Positions 1-14,077 are shown, counted from the first letter of the stretch. The stretch: DNA of 64,000 nucleotides from Psettodes erumei (GCA_016785225.1 JAFBJZ010000107.1:1984001-2048000), one strand, 5' to 3'. Notes: generated by a model from the sequence alone, not told the origin. A program made the numbers and translations.

Positions 1-176
1 CCTCTGCAGCGCAATAAATGACGGTTAAATTGGGATAAAGACGGATTAGGACAAAGTAATTAAAAAAAAGAATGAAACCCGGCCTCTGCTGGACCTTGGA
101 AATGAAATGGGTGTTAAATGTAGTCGGGTCAGCCTTTGTTGGCAGGAGAAATAAATACTGAGTGGAGTTATGACAA

Positions 177-177
<1 letters not shown>

Positions 178-225
<48 letters not shown>
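178..225. repeat. (TG)24 microsatellite
   Basis: Uninterrupted TG dinucleotide tract of 48 bp. Confidence 0.98.
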
Positions 226-228
<3 letters not shown>

Positions 229-1030
229 GTGGTCTGTGCAGCCCGGCAGCAGGCAGACAATTAAAAGACAGCCTGAGCCTGATAGCTGTAATTTACCCTC
301 CTCTGCCTCACACGTCATTAGTGTATCAGAGTAATGACCACAGACTCACTCTTCAGCCCCGGACCTTTACCGGAGTTAAACCGTGACTGTGACGAAACCG
401 CTACGTCACACGGAGTTGACGTTTAGCACGCTTAGTGGAATGAAACTGATCTGCTAAAAAAAAAATTATTTTAAAAATTAAAAAAAAAACAAACAAGTCG
501 ATTAAATTAGCCGGCTTCTTATTAGGCTATGTTTGAAATATGAAATCAAAATTTGGATTTTTAAGGATGAATATGTGGCCTGCCCAGACAAAAGATGTAT
601 TTTCAGGTTTCCTCTTCGCTGATGCTAAAACCGACGTTTACTTCCGTCATAATTGTGGTGTTGATCTATATAAGAAAAAAAGGGGGGGGGGGGGGTTGCT
701 GGTACCACAAGCCCGAGCCTGCTGCTCCGCATGCAAAGGGAATCGCCGGCCCTGCGCGGGGCTGTTTGGTGTGGTTTCAGAGGAGTACCGTCGCCATATG
801 CGCTGCCGGTGCTGCGTGATGCATGCGCGCCCTGTGGGGTACGCGCTCAAAAAAGAAAAACAACAATTAGACGTGAATGTGTGTGTCCAAACAAACGAAT
901 CAAAGGCCCGGCGAGTTTGTGGGACGGCGACTGGTGGGGGAGAGATTCCTACCCCGTCTCTCTTTCTCTCGGGGCTGACCCCGCGTTTGAGTCTTGCGGT
1001 GCGGGGCCGAGACACACAGATGGGCTGTAG

Positions 1031-1057
1031 TCTCTCTCTCTCTCTCTCTCTCTCTCT
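1031..1057. repeat. (TC)n microsatellite
   Basis: Uninterrupted TC tract, followed by TTTCATTATCTCTC. Confidence 0.97.
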
Positions 1058-2204
1058 TTCATTATCTCTCTTTTTAGTCCCAGTGCAATTCATATGAATT
1101 CTGTTCGATTTAATTCAGCCCAGTAACTCAATTCAGGCCCAGCTCTGTTCAGGGGCATCTGCTGCGCTGCCTTTCGCTTGAAAAGCGAAATGGAAAATAA
1201 TATCTGTCTATCTGCAATAACACAGACAAGATGAAAAAAAACAAACAAACCCAACAGCAAGACTTTCTGTCCGTCCCACAACAAACAAACAAGCATCAGT
1301 CCGTCAGTCAGCGTCCACGCCTGTCCCAGACCAGCAAAAAATACCGTGTTGTTATGGTTTCCCAGCACACACGTGAGGATGTGGTCGCGCTCCATCAAAT
1401 ATAATAACAGGACCGCACAGCTGTCACGCTCAGGTCACATTGTCCAAAAACAAGATGACGTGTGATGATTTACTTAAGACGCTGCCCGGGTTTGAAAATG
1501 GAAGCAGTGAGGATAAAAAAACCCCTAACAACAGTAAAGTAAACAACAAGACAAAGATAGAAGCAACTGTGAGACAGACAATCATTTTACACAATATTTG
1601 ATGTTCCACAGACGTTTTACCAAAAGAGAAAATTACCACCTGACACTAGTTGAATGCTAATTTCTGTTTTGTGTGATTTCTATTTTTATTTAGCCTTCAT
1701 ATAAATAAAAAAAATAAATTTGTTTATTTTTTTGTTTATTTTTACATGCGACACGCTCGCTGATTTGAAGCCGCTCCTCAGCAGTAAACATGCCCCTTTT
1801 TTCCGCAAAAACAGGCATTTCAAACGTGCCAACTCGCCGCGTAGCCTGTGTGGGCCCAGCGGCGGTGGAGACAACCTCACGTCCGTTTAAGCTCCGCTGT
1901 CCCGACAGCCACGTTTTTTTTTGGTCCCTCCCAGCGTCCCATGCTGCTCAGAGAAGGTGTAAAGTTCCAGAAGTGCATGGGGCCTGAATAGAGCCGTGGG
2001 GCCCCGGGCCGGTCGGGGTCTGCGTTTGCAAGCCTCCGGTGGTTGAGACGAGGCGTTGCATGGGGCTGGGACTGGGGGGGAGGAGGAGAAGAAGGGAGGG
2101 GGGAGTTGCTCCCACTGCATTAGGCAGTAATAGGTTTGGGATGACCTAAACGATTTGTTGACTGGGACAATAAATCTGTTGTGTGTTTCTTGGCATGCTG
2201 AGGG

Positions 2205-2450
2205 GGGGATTACAAGTTGTCACACAAAGGAATGCAAATTGCAAGCCAAACTCTCGGAGAGGCCTGTGGAGTAGCCGGCTATTTAGAGCGTTTGTGCCGA
2301 CCTGAGCTTCTCCCCTCGCTATTTTATGTTTCTCTGTTGGCCCTAATAACTGTGAAGGGCCTGAGAGTAGCCACTGTATTCATCTCAAATCAATGGCTTT
2401 CCCGCACCGGGCCCTGCGGACCCCCGCATTTGCATTCTATCGAGTGAGAT
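2205..2450. promoter_or_regulatory. Enhancer-like non-coding block with an octamer site
   Basis: Repeat-free sequence between low-complexity flanks, with ATGCAAAT (POU octamer) at 2232-2239 and long balanced-composition sequence. Conservation cannot be tested here. Confidence 0.25.
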
Positions 2451-2586
2451 GACCAGCAGGACAATCGGCGTTAAGTCTCTTTCAGGCTGCCAAATGGAAA
2501 TCTGGAATCCTAAATGGCACCCCCCCCCTCAGTCCACTCTCTCATTTTCTCACTGGGTGAACCCTGAAGAGGCTTAAGGTGACACC

Positions 2587-3219
<633 letters not shown>

Positions 3220-4859
3220 TGTCCTGCTGTTCAGCTTGTTCTTTCTGCCGTTGTTTTGGCCTCAGTGATTTGGAGCAGTGCTCAGTCTCCTCTGCAGAGG
3301 AGAGTATGTGCGTCCTCATTCATGCCTCCTCCTAGTGACTGCAGGCAGGAAGTGCAGGCACAGCCCCCCCCTCCAGAAAAAAAAGGGAGCCCATCAGCGG
3401 CTACAGCCGGGTATGGCACAGTAGCAGAGGCATTTTATCCATATTCTGCGTTCAGCCCGTCACATCGGACCATAAGCCGCTTGACAAGTTAGTTGCTGTT
3501 TGAGCAGCGGCGGGGGGCTCGCTTTGCTCGCGGTGCCGCCCCCGCCCGTCTCACTGTTCCTCAGCGTAAACCGGACTGTTGTCCGCGTGCCAACTTTCTG
3601 TCAGGCAGCAGATGCCTGAGGCCGGGTGGATGAAAACCGCAGGACACGGATCAACGCGGAGATAGCGGCGTTATTCCTCTCGAAATCTCAGCCGGAGCAG
3701 GTCTGACCCGCCGCTACTTGAGCTGAGAGAAACTGTAGACGGCACAAAGGGCCGGCTGGAGTTACCGCGCCGCGCCAGGCGACGGCCCCAGCGCAGGCCC
3801 CCTCTGAAAGTCCTAACGAATCGTGCCGCGTAAATGAACCCCCGTTTGCTTGATTTGCGTCTGACTATTTCGCTGTTGGCGGTAGCTGCTGGAAGGCGGC
3901 GTCAGCGGATCCATGCGGGCCCAAATTCGCAAATGCGGAAAAAGTCACATTTCTGTGAGAGTGACAGATTAACCTATATGGAGGTTAATATATAATCGTT
4001 TTAAGTGGGAATTGAATGAATTGGCTAATTGTTGTTTTGTCGTGGGTTTTTTAAAATTTTCGTGTGCTCAAATGTACTTATTCCTGCAGAAGCAAACAGG
4101 AGGTCTGCAGAAAAAACAAAACAAACAAACAAACATGATTTTAAATTAGACATGTTTTTATTATTAGTGCGATTATTAACAGCGCTCGCTCGGAATCTTG
4201 TAAGTGGAGGCGGCTTACACCACCGCTGCCTCATGGCTGATTCATGAACGTGTTTTGACTTGAGCGGGGGCCTTGTTTGCATTGCTTGCGTGTAGCCACG
4301 TCGAGCTGTGTGTGCCCCCTCCCCTCGCAGAGATAGTTTAATTAAAGAACAACATTATTTCGGGGGCTGCTGCGCTCCTCGCCGCGAGGAATGCCCTGAT
4401 TTCGGTGCGGCGTCGGGAGAGGAAGAGCGCCAGTTGCTGCCGCACGTGCTCTCCCGAACCGCTTTTAATGGTGTGATCGCAAAACGCCGTGTCACGTGAG
4501 CGAGCGACGACCACGGTTCACTGCAGCTTTCCAAGATGAGCCACAATATCGCCCCCCCCCCCCCACCCGAAACTTTTAAGACGGGCTCGGTGTGTGCAAA
4601 GAGTTGCATAAACGCCAAGGGCCGGCGTTTTCAGTGCACGCCCTTCGAAGCCGAGCCGCGTATCGGACCAATAGGTCGATATCCGTGTCTGCGGGTACGC
4701 GCTTTAAGCATCAGCAGAGCGCGTGTCGCTTCCGGACGGACGCGAGGGCGTGGAAAACGGACGAGGGCGCGGAGGCAGACAGTCGCTCAAGGTCGACGGC
4801 CTGTTGAGGCGAAAACCCTCCCCCCCAAAAAACAGAAGAATTTGAGCCGCGTCTGATCC

Positions 4860-4960
4860 CCTCCTCTGCAGCATTAATTCACCAGGGCGAATCAATGTTT
4901 TGCATTCACTGGTTAATAATGTGCTTTCCATTATCTTCCTCGTGATGTCCGAGGAGCTGC
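4860..4960. promoter_or_regulatory. Enhancer-like non-coding block
   Basis: Contains GCATTAATTCACC, GAATCAATG and GGTTAATAATG motifs typical of homeodomain sites, flanked by GC-rich sequence and homopolymer runs. Confidence 0.25.
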
Positions 4961-5549
4961 AGCGAAGGCGGGCCGTTTAAACGGCATTTTTCTTCCCTTT
5001 TTTTTCCCCTTCTTCTTCTCTTTCTAATCAACACGATTGTAACCCCCCCCCCCCAACCGCGCAGAACAAAGGCATGAATATCCATTTCCAAGGAAAAGGG
5101 TGAGTGCCCTCTCCATGCCCCCCTCACCCTCCTCGCCCCTCGGCCTACTGTACTTGTTGCCCCGGTAACCCCATGGGCAGAATGCAGATCAGGGGGAGCA
5201 ACGACGCGGCCCCTTGTCTCCGCTCACAATTCGCCCTGATGATGACTAACACTTTTGTTCGTGGAGAGGGCAGGTGGGAGTTGCAATACGCTTCAAATCA
5301 CGGGCCCGGCCCGAGATCTCCCCTCCGCTCGCCCGCCCCGTCCCCGTCCTCCTTTTTCCTTTCTTTCTTTTCATCTCTCCAACACATTCCCTCCTTCTTG
5401 AACTCAACTCGCCGTCGTCTTTTTTTTTTTTTTTTTTCCCCTCACCACCGTCCCTTTCCCCCTCCTTCCTTTTCCGTCCGTCCTTCCCGCTCAGGGGCGA
5501 CATCGAGTCCCCGCATGGCTCGCTCGCAGCCGCCGCGGCGACGGTTTTG

Positions 5550-5700
5550 CGAGAGGTCAGTGTTATCTAAACAGACCCATTGGGCTATTTGCTATAGCAC
5601 CCTCCATCAGGCAGGAAGCTCTGAGGAATCAGCCCATCACTTCAATCAGCCACGACAGCATATGATGAATTTATAATGGCCGGAGCCGGGCGAGGGATGA
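5550..5700. promoter_or_regulatory. Enhancer-like non-coding block
   Basis: Repeat-free block from TTATCTAAACAG to GATGAATTTATAATGG between a pyrimidine-rich stretch and a purine-rich stretch; the abrupt change of texture is typical of a constrained element. Confidence 0.28.
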
Positions 5701-6300
5701 AATCAGATGAAAACCAAGAGGATGAGAGAGAGGGAGAGGAAAAAGGGAGCGGGGTTGGGGAGGGCGAGAGAGATAGAGAGAGAGCAAAAGATGGAGCGCA
5801 TGGAGAGGGCGAAGCCAGAGAGCGAGAGGAGGGTTCGGTTGCCGTCTGTGTCAACGACCACTATGTGGGGGAGTGTGTTGTTTGTTTGCGGTCTGGAACA
5901 AACAAGTGATTGTTGAAAGTGAGGAGATGAACCGTGACGCTGTTTGACAATAAACCGTACAGTGCGACGCGCGGCAGGGTGCTCGCACGCACTCAAGTGC
6001 GCCGCGCGCGCTGGCACGCCTTACAGCGCTGTGCGTAGACGCGGGCGGGCGGGCGGGCGGGCGCTCGTTTGTGTTTATTGGCCTGTGTGCGAAGAGAAGA
6101 AGTCATCTTATCACCGCTCCGAGGGTAAGTGCATCTGACAGCAGATATACACAAACTCTCGATCAATATCTCGATAGATTGTCAGATAGCGAGTCTTCAG
6201 GCAGATATGGACAATTGCTTCAGTATGTATGTTTTCCTGGCCTGCGCAGACAGCTCGGCCACAGGCCACCATCCACAACTCACCGCCCAAAACACCGAGC

Positions 6301-6329
6301 CTGACTGACTGACTGACTGCAGCCCCCCT

Positions 6330-6365
<36 letters not shown>
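6301..6365. repeat. (CTGA)n followed by (CA)n
   Basis: About five CTGA units at 6301-6319, a short C-rich spacer, then a CA tract at 6333-6365. Confidence 0.96.
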
Positions 6366-6367
<2 letters not shown>

Positions 6368-7021
6368 CTCGTGCCCTTTGACCACATCAGCCGGTGCAGT
6401 CGGACTCATCTCTCAGTCTGCTCTTATCACCTGGAATCAAACATTAAAAGAGGGAGGGAGCCAGAGTCGCTCATAAAGTCAGAGAAAATATGGGCATGGG
6501 AGAGTGGGGGGTGTAAAGATAGTGGGGAAACAGAGGGATGAATTTCAAAAAAGAAGAAAAAAAAAGGTTAATTTGGGGAAGTGCTGAAAGGGAAGGGACC
6601 TCAGTCAGGTGTGAAGACAGGACCTACTTTTTAGGGCTGGGGCTGGGGCAGCGGGGGTGAGGGGGGGGGTGGGGTGGGGGGGCAGATGCCACGCCACGTC
6701 GCCTCGTCCTATAAGCTCTCGCCTCCCGTCTCTCCCCAACCGCGGCGCCGGAGGCCCGGCGGGGCGGAGTTCAGCTGTGAGCAAACAGGGCGTTTTACGA
6801 GGACCGTTCCGCAATTACCCGTTACCTTGACTGTCGCGGTTTTAAGAGCGGCCTGGCCTTGGAGTTACCTGGATACACCTGGAGGGGAGCGATAAAAGGA
6901 GCTGGGGGTATTTGACACGGGGGGGGGGTTGAGCTCCTATCTGAGTGGCCGAAGCATGCGCCCAAATCTCCATCTGTCCGTGTGCTGTGCCACGACTGCT
7001 GGCGCCCACACACGCATGCAG

Positions 7022-7053
<32 letters not shown>

Positions 7054-7249
7054 ACACACCCTGCCTATCTCTCTGTCTGCACACGTGTCTGCGTGTCACT
7101 CCGTCTCGGTGTGTGCGCTCTGACAAAGCCAAGTCGTCTCGGGAGTTTCATCAGCTGAGCCTACATGTGTGGGGCTTGGCCGACCTGTCCTTTCATTCGC
7201 ACACACGCGCACACACACGCACACACGCCGCACACGCGCACACACACAG
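7022..7249. repeat. Compound CA / CACG microsatellite region
   Basis: A CA tract at 7022-7060 and a mixed CA/CG alternating purine-pyrimidine tract at 7199-7249. Confidence 0.95.
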
Positions 7250-7658
7250 TTCAAGATCTCAGGCAGGTGATTTGCTGATAGTGATGGGTAGGAAAATATT
7301 TGATGCCCCCCCCCCCCGACCCGCCCCACCCCAGCTCGGCCATTTAACATTCCCGCCCCACGCTCTGACCTTAAAGAGTGTGCATGTATGCATGCAGCGT
7401 GCTTCCAGTTTGTGTGCGGCGGCGTGTGTGCGTGCACTCGGCACGCTGCGTCGCCGTGTGTTTGTTCGCTTGGCTTTTTTTTAGCCCCAGTTAGCTGGTC
7501 AGCCCCCCCCACCATGCCCTATTTAGACGCACACAAAAAACGCTCACGCGCACACACACGACATCCTATTAGCAGAACTTATCAGAGCCCATTTGACCTC
7601 CACCTTCTCCCTGACCTCGAGCTCCATCCCTCAGGGAGGGTGGGTCAGCAAGGCGAAA

Positions 7659-7682
7659 GTGTGTGTGTGTGTGTGTGTGTGA
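7659..7682. repeat. (GT)n microsatellite
   Basis: Uninterrupted GT tract. Confidence 0.97.
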
Positions 7683-8484
7683 CAGGATAGGGGGGCTGAT
7701 CCCCCCCGTCCGACTGCGAGCAAACAGCGATGGTCAAACACACGGCCTCCTCCGCCCCTTCGTATCTGCTCGCCTTTTCTCTGCCTCGCCCTGCTCTCCA
7801 GGGACGCGCGCCGCTTCGCGTCTCTCCTCCATGCCGACGACTCCTCGCTGTCACCATGACGCGCCACTGTCTGTCTCTTGGTCTCTAGTTGTCCCCGCAC
7901 TCCTCTCCAGCTGACCCACCGCCAAACTCACCATCCATCCAGTCCCCGCCCCGCTCGCGCCGGCTTTTCGGCAAAACAGTCGCGAAAACCGTTTCCGTTT
8001 TCAACAAAAGCAACAGACCTCATATGAAAAGTCGACCTGCGATCTGGTTTCCTTGCGCGATATCTGGGGCCATCGGCGAACTCCACGGGAAAGCGCGGAC
8101 GCGTTGCTCCGGTTTCCATTGTGCAAACTTTAAACAAGACGCTTTCCGTTAAATCTCTTACCTCCCGCAATCCAGTTACGGCTTTCTCTCACCGGTGGGA
8201 CTTCTGAGGCGTTCCACCGAGCCAAGTGTCGGCGCTTAGATTTGCAGTTCAGATTGGGTGAATTTCAAATCGGGGGGGAAGAAAAAAAAAATCTGCCGCC
8301 GCAAAGAAAAGGGCCTAAGTTGGAGAAGCACAGAAAGCAGTCTCTCTGGAGGTCTTTTTTTTTTTTTTTTTCCACACTCCTCCGTCCTGTGTTCTCCAGC
8401 GGAGACAGGGTCTTCTGCTGAAAAGGAACAATAGGGTTCTTAATCAGCGGACCTTTCCCCCCTCGCCAGTTCCTGGGTCAACTG

Positions 8485-8660
8485 ATGGGCCACGCTGCTT
8501 TGTGGCAAGTGAACGGCATAAAATATATGTTTATGAAAAGGAGAATTAATCACAGTGGGTATCTTTGGATAAAGTCATATTTGTTTTTTGTACCCTTTCT
8601 GCGGCCCTGCTCAGGAGGGCTTTCATGTGGCGGTAATTACCATATTTCATTAGCGCGTGG
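8485..8660. promoter_or_regulatory. Enhancer-like non-coding block
   Basis: AT-rich block with AATTAATCACAG, CTTTGGATAAAG and GGTAATTACC motifs in otherwise GC-rich, repeat-rich sequence. Confidence 0.28.
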
Positions 8661-8955
8661 AGTGTCACCGCTGGAGCATCAAAGCGGTTGGCTCCTCGCA
8701 TGTGCGGAACGACCGACTGCCGGGGGGGAAGTACACAACTGTCTGTTTTTTTCCCCCCAGAATAAATTCGCCCGCGCCTGTTTTTGAGTGCACTCTCTCC
8801 CTCAAGCTGCTGTCGATATCAAAGAGAACCCATTCCGCATGTGAAGTGCCCCTTGTGCGGAATAATAAAGCAGTGCATCATGGCAAAAAACTGTGAAACA
8901 CAACACTCCCGCCGCCATCCTGCAATGCACACACACGCACGCGCACTCGGTCTTC

Positions 8956-8980
8956 CTCTCTCTCTCTCTCTCTCTCTCTC
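8956..8980. repeat. (TC)n microsatellite
   Basis: Uninterrupted TC tract. Confidence 0.97.
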
Positions 8981-11204
8981 GCTCTCCTTTGTACCTTACT
9001 CGGCTTCTCCTCGGTGCGCGCTCGCTTCCTTCCGCCTCTGCACTCAGACACGAGCCGCTCCGCCCGCACGCTGAAATACGGAGCCGGCGGTGCAGCCTGT
9101 CTGCATTTACGATTCCGCCACCTTAGTTAAAACTTCGCCCGGCGTGCTGCGGCTCATAGATCCAGCGTGCGCTGGAGTAAAAAACGGGATTATTTTTGAA
9201 GTTTCATGACCGAGAAACACCCTGCACGAAAAGCTAAAAATATAAATATGTTGTAGTAAAACAGCCTGCAGTCCATACGCCGCTAAAAACACATAAAAGC
9301 CGCACGCTGTTGCGCCAGGTGACACGTTTCCCCCCCCGGCGCAGAGGCGACAGCCGGCGTCGTGTATTTCTCTCGACCTCTCGAACCAGCGTGGTGGTGT
9401 TGACGCCGCAGGAGCTGGCATCCCCGAGCTTCCTCCGTAATTCCCTGCCAGCCATCGCGGATGCGGCTGCCGAATCAACATAAACAGCACGGGCCTTGTG
9501 CATGGTACGGCCTTCATTTTTTTTTTTTTTTTAAAGAAAAAAAAAGAAAATGTTTTATGAATTTCTGGATGATATTGGAGTCATTTGAGAAGGCGTTGTA
9601 TAGGCCAGATTGTTACAACAATAATACCAGCTCAGTGACATTCAGTTGGTTTTTTTCTTGTCTCTGTCTCGGGAATGAAAAAGATGAAAAAAATAGAGTT
9701 TTACTTTAATCAGCTGTCCCTCCTTTCAAACCTAATTTGGTTTGATTTGTCCGCTCACTGAGAAAACCCCGCACACGAGGACCTAACGCCTTTTTTTTTT
9801 TTCATTCCCCTCGTGGTGAAACGAGCGTTGACGCACTTCGACCGGGCCCAGTTCTGCCTCGACAGACTTGCACCTGACCGGCGTTAAGACGCCACAAGGC
9901 TGCACATCTTCAAGGGGGGGGGGCTCGGCACAATGGGAGAGAATAATGTCTCAACCAGCGCAAACACAAGATGAGCTGCGAGTAAGCAGAGCTCTCCCCC
10001 ACTATCAGCAGGATTATCTAAAGGAGGAAGAGCCGTCTGCCCCGGGGCCAAACACACTTTTGTTTTCCCAGAGCTTTATGGCCGCCCTCGGCCAGACAGG
10101 GCGTCGAAGCTCTCCGTGAAATAACGTTTGCCACGCAGGACGCGGTCGGGGTAGACGGACGTTCCCCCGCAACACGTAATTATAGATCTGGTATAAAAAA
10201 ATTTTAAAAATCCCTCAGCAACAACCACACAGAGCCGCGGCGCAACGTGCGTTGCCGCGACGTGTTTGATTCACTGACGGAGGGAACAAAGCGCTGCCGT
10301 GGACGTGAAAGGCGGCTGCGCGACAACAAAACTCCTTTGCGTGGCGTTGCCGCTGATCAGCGTGCGGCGCGCTCTCGAAAATGCTCTTAACCGCTCCAGC
10401 TGCCCGGGATCAATGTTCACCTTGGCTCCGGTGACTTTTGCCCCCCCCCCGCGGGGTATTGATCAAAGACCAGGCCGAGGCGCTGAAATGTCTTTGTGCC
10501 GGCGTGCATTCCTTCATTTTTTTTTTTGTCTCCCCACCACCAATTCACTGCGCCGCGTGCCACGTACATTGTGAAGGATAATATTTATGTCAATAGAAGT
10601 AGCTTCCGAGGCCTTGGAGAGATCTTAACGTGCGTTTACTCATCTCGCTCCTGTTTCTTCCTCCCTGTCTCTCGTTTCCACTCGCTGAGATCAACCTAAC
10701 GTCCTCTCGGGCCAGTTTGACTCCTAAATCCTTTTACCAGAGGTTATTTCAAACTACTTCCTGGTCCCCTTTCAGCCACCTCAATGGCTCTGAAGCCTGA
10801 TCCCTTGCAGGTTTCCTTAGGCCCGGTAAGCCTTAAACTTGGAGCCCCCCCCCCTTCCCCAAAGAGGCCCAGGCCAACAGGGAAGGGTATGGAGGGGGTT
10901 TGAGGCAGGCCAGGGGGTGCCGGCGGTGCACGGAGGAACCAAGGACCTGCCACATTATATGCTCTAACATGACTGGCAAATCCACCACGGTTAAACAAAC
11001 TTAACCTTCATTTGTGAAACGGTGCAAATCAAAGGGCAAAAAACGACTTGTGCAAGTAATTACCACCAGGGGAGAGCAACAGGGCCAAGGAAGGATGGAG
11101 GGGAGAGGGGTGGGAGGGAAGGGTGGGATGAGACTGCTGCGGCGGGCGGCGGCGGTGGGGGACGTGGGGGCAGGGCGGTCGGGCTCAGGGACAGCTAGCC
11201 GTTA

Positions 11205-11420
11205 ACAGGTTGAATGGAAGGAAATGGGAATCATTTAAGGTGAGGGGCATTTTTAATGAGTTTGCACAGAAATTGATTTTCCACTGTAATCTTTTATTTA
11301 TATGCGGCTGGCAGCGTGTCCCCGGCAGAGTGAGGGTCAGCCCTCAGAGCGCCCTGTCAAGGCCCCCACTCCCGCAAACAACACCCCAAAGCCCAGGGAA
11401 AATGGTATTCTAGCTAAGGC
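11205..11420. promoter_or_regulatory. Enhancer-like non-coding block
   Basis: Contains GGGAATCATTTAAGG, TTTTTAATGAG and TTTTATTTATATGCGG in a repeat-free stretch. Confidence 0.25.
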
Positions 11421-13083
11421 AAATATTGTCCTGCCTTGGCTTAAGGGGCGAAAAAGCTGTTTGTTCTGAAAAACTTGCTCTTCACGCTGATCTTCACCTT
11501 TTAAGAGGAAACTGTTTAAGGCTCTCGTAAAAACCCGAGTGTAAGGTTGAAATTTGCTCCACCGTTATTAAGAATACTGAATCCAAACATCTTTGTGGGC
11601 GTGAAGAAATCTTGCTATTGTGACAGTCTCAAAATCAAAATCGAAATGTTTTAGACAGAGCTAACCCACACAGTGGCCTCACTTCAATTTATATGCACTG
11701 ATTAATTTTGTCCATCATTAAAATCATTAATCATCATTAAATTAGTTAAATTTTTGAAATCTCTTTTTCTTAAGGGGACTAGTTTTATTTTCTCTTATTG
11801 TTAGCTTAGTGTATAGCCACATGCTAACTGATGAATTACATTTTTTTTTTTAATTCATCCTTAATTTACGGTGTTAGAGTTTAATTGATAAAATGACAAG
11901 TGATGAAGTGAAATGATTCAGAGATATGGAAATTAATAAAACATTAAATATGGTACAATGTGTTACACATAATTTCAATTTCCTTGCAAATGCAAAACGA
12001 TATTTTAAAATCAGGCTTTTGTTTCCTGGGGTCGATAAACGTTTCAAAAGGTTTACCGCAGATGCGGTTCAGGTTTTTTCGTACAACATTTGTCAACGTA
12101 ACACAACTTAATTGTGTGATTGAGCTTGATTGCAGTTTTCATTAGCCGCTAATGTTCATGAATTCATTAATTTCATCTCTGTACAGACCTTCTGAATCCA
12201 GGCGTAATCTCCACCAGCCGGTCCTACCTGTCTCCTTACAGGACATTTCAGCAGTGCGTCTTCTTACCGTGGGACTCTAGCGCCGTTTGGTGGCAGAAGT
12301 GTGAACTGCTGCAGCGCGGCCTACCCGGCTAGGACTACATTTACATTTTATTATAGGTGAGAGCTGTAGTCGCAGACTGATCCATACTGTACAGCGTATG
12401 TTCGCTGCAGCACGTCAGGGGTCAGGTTTGCTAACAGGCCGGAGAAAACCTCTTATCCACGTTGAAGTCGTTGGCATCAGGAATGAAGGCGTATAATAAT
12501 AAGTTTCAATTAAAAAACTACGATCAAAGTATCCGCCTCTTCTTTCAGCGCGTCGCTCACGTTGGACTTTCATTCTGTGAACAGTTGCCCTGCAGACTGA
12601 GCCCCTTAACATGTGGTTTAATACGTCTGCTGGTAATTGTGATCACTCGTCATTGCACTTGCTCTGCTTTGACGTCACAAAGGACTTGCTTCTAGCTGCA
12701 GGGTAAAATATCGGGCCTATGCTCTTACGTCTTTGTGCAGCTCATAGGAAATAAAATGTCGAATCGGATGCTTTTTTTCCAAAAGTGAAGGCCCGTCACG
12801 CTTCGCACAGGGTAACGTAATGAAGTTTTGCAGCCGCCTCGGCTGTTTTTCTGCTCACCGCCAAGACTCGGGGGTGAGTTGGCGCCATCTTGTCCCGATC
12901 CGTATTTTTGTGTCATCAGAACGCTGGGATTGCAAACTCCAACCAACCCGTGCCAGCCACACATATGCGACCGGTCGACTCGTCCCTTTCCTTTACACCT
13001 TTTCTGGAGCCCGATGATTCATGATGTTTGATGTCAAACCCTGATGCTGGTGCCACGCGCTCAGTGTGTGTTTCAGTCGTTCC

Positions 13084-13105
13084 GTGTGTGTGTGTGTGTG
13101 TGTGT
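13084..13105. repeat. (GT)n microsatellite
   Basis: GT tract immediately upstream of a CTCF-like motif. Confidence 0.97.
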
Positions 13106-13113
13106 CTTCTGAG

Positions 13114-13134
13114 TTTTGGCCAACAGATGGCAGA
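13114..13134 (+). promoter_or_regulatory. CTCF-like motif downstream of the gene
   Basis: TTTTGGCCAACAGATGGCAG contains CCAACAGATGGCAG, which differs from the CTCF core CCA(C/G)(C/T)AG(A/G)(G/T)GGC(A/G) at one position. It lies about 480 bp past the candidate poly(A) signal. Binding is inferred from the motif only. Confidence 0.4.
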
Positions 13135-13599
13135 TTGACACAACCTGTTGCACAGCTCTCCCCCTTCTGCTCTTCCATTCAACACACACTGTGCATTTGT
13201 GGGTATTTACTCGATAATTATATATTTCACTATTAATTTTTTTTACAATGATAAAAAATATATAGTTTGATGTGTTATGTGTAATTATGCTATATATTAT
13301 TTAATATAAATTGTATAATGTTCATACTGGAAAGGTTTGACCCAGGATTCATAAATCCACATGGGGAACGTCAGATTATACATAAAAGAATTAAACATAA
13401 ATGAGTTGATCAGATTTACAGTAATAACTTGAGAATGAACTCAAATGTCTTTAATGTAAAAAAAAAAAGATTAAAAAAAAGATAATGGCTGCCTCTCCTC
13501 ACGGGGCCGCTGCCAATTTATTCCGTTTTGTTTTCAGAATGCGAACCCCCCGAACGGTATATCCACTGGAAGGAAAGAAAGGAAGGACACACCGGACAC

Positions 13600-14077
13600 C
13601 TCGCGAGTTTCCAGAGTTTATTTTTTTCCCATTTTTACTTAAAAAAAAAAAAAAGCGAGAAAATATACTCTTTTCTTCCGGCAATAATAAATATACAATA
13701 TTTCTTTATGAACAAAATGCACAATTTACAAAAAAAGAAATAGGCAGCTGAGTGCCCCCCCCACGCTGTCATTAGTATGTTCTGGTCTCATCATTAATGT
13801 CTTCTATACAGTGATCTATACAGTTTGTTATTCTGTCTGTCAGTACTTTCATGAGGTTTGAAGACACTTTGCACGAGCTCGTGCCCACGCGTGGTGAGAT
13901 GTGGCGGTTCTGCGGGGGAGGGCGGGGCAGCGCTCGCCCCCACCCCCCCACTGCCGCAGGATGTCAGGTCCTGACTGAAATACGCCCGTTGGTTCCCTCG
14001 GGCACGTTCCGCCGCTCCTACGACAGACGCTGTCGTGTCCGGAGCGCTTTCGTCCGTGAGGTAACGGCGTCCCGCGG
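13600..14077 (-). other. trabd2b: Probable 3' UTR of the TRABD2B-like gene
   Basis: Sequence following the stop codon on the minus strand. The first AATAAA after the stop is at 13617-13622, about 455 nt downstream. It is followed within 15-40 nt by a GU-rich stretch (minus-strand reading of 13570-13600 contains GTGTCCGGTGTGTCC), the usual arrangement for cleavage and polyadenylation. A poly(T) tract (minus) lies at 13640-13653. No further reading frame is evident. The exact end is inferred. Confidence 0.5.
13617..13622 (-). terminator. Candidate poly(A) signal AATAAA
   Basis: TTTATT on the plus strand, AATAAA on the minus strand, with a GU-rich element just downstream. A second AATAAA (13517-13522) about 100 nt further on could serve as an alternative end. 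Confidence 0.5.
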
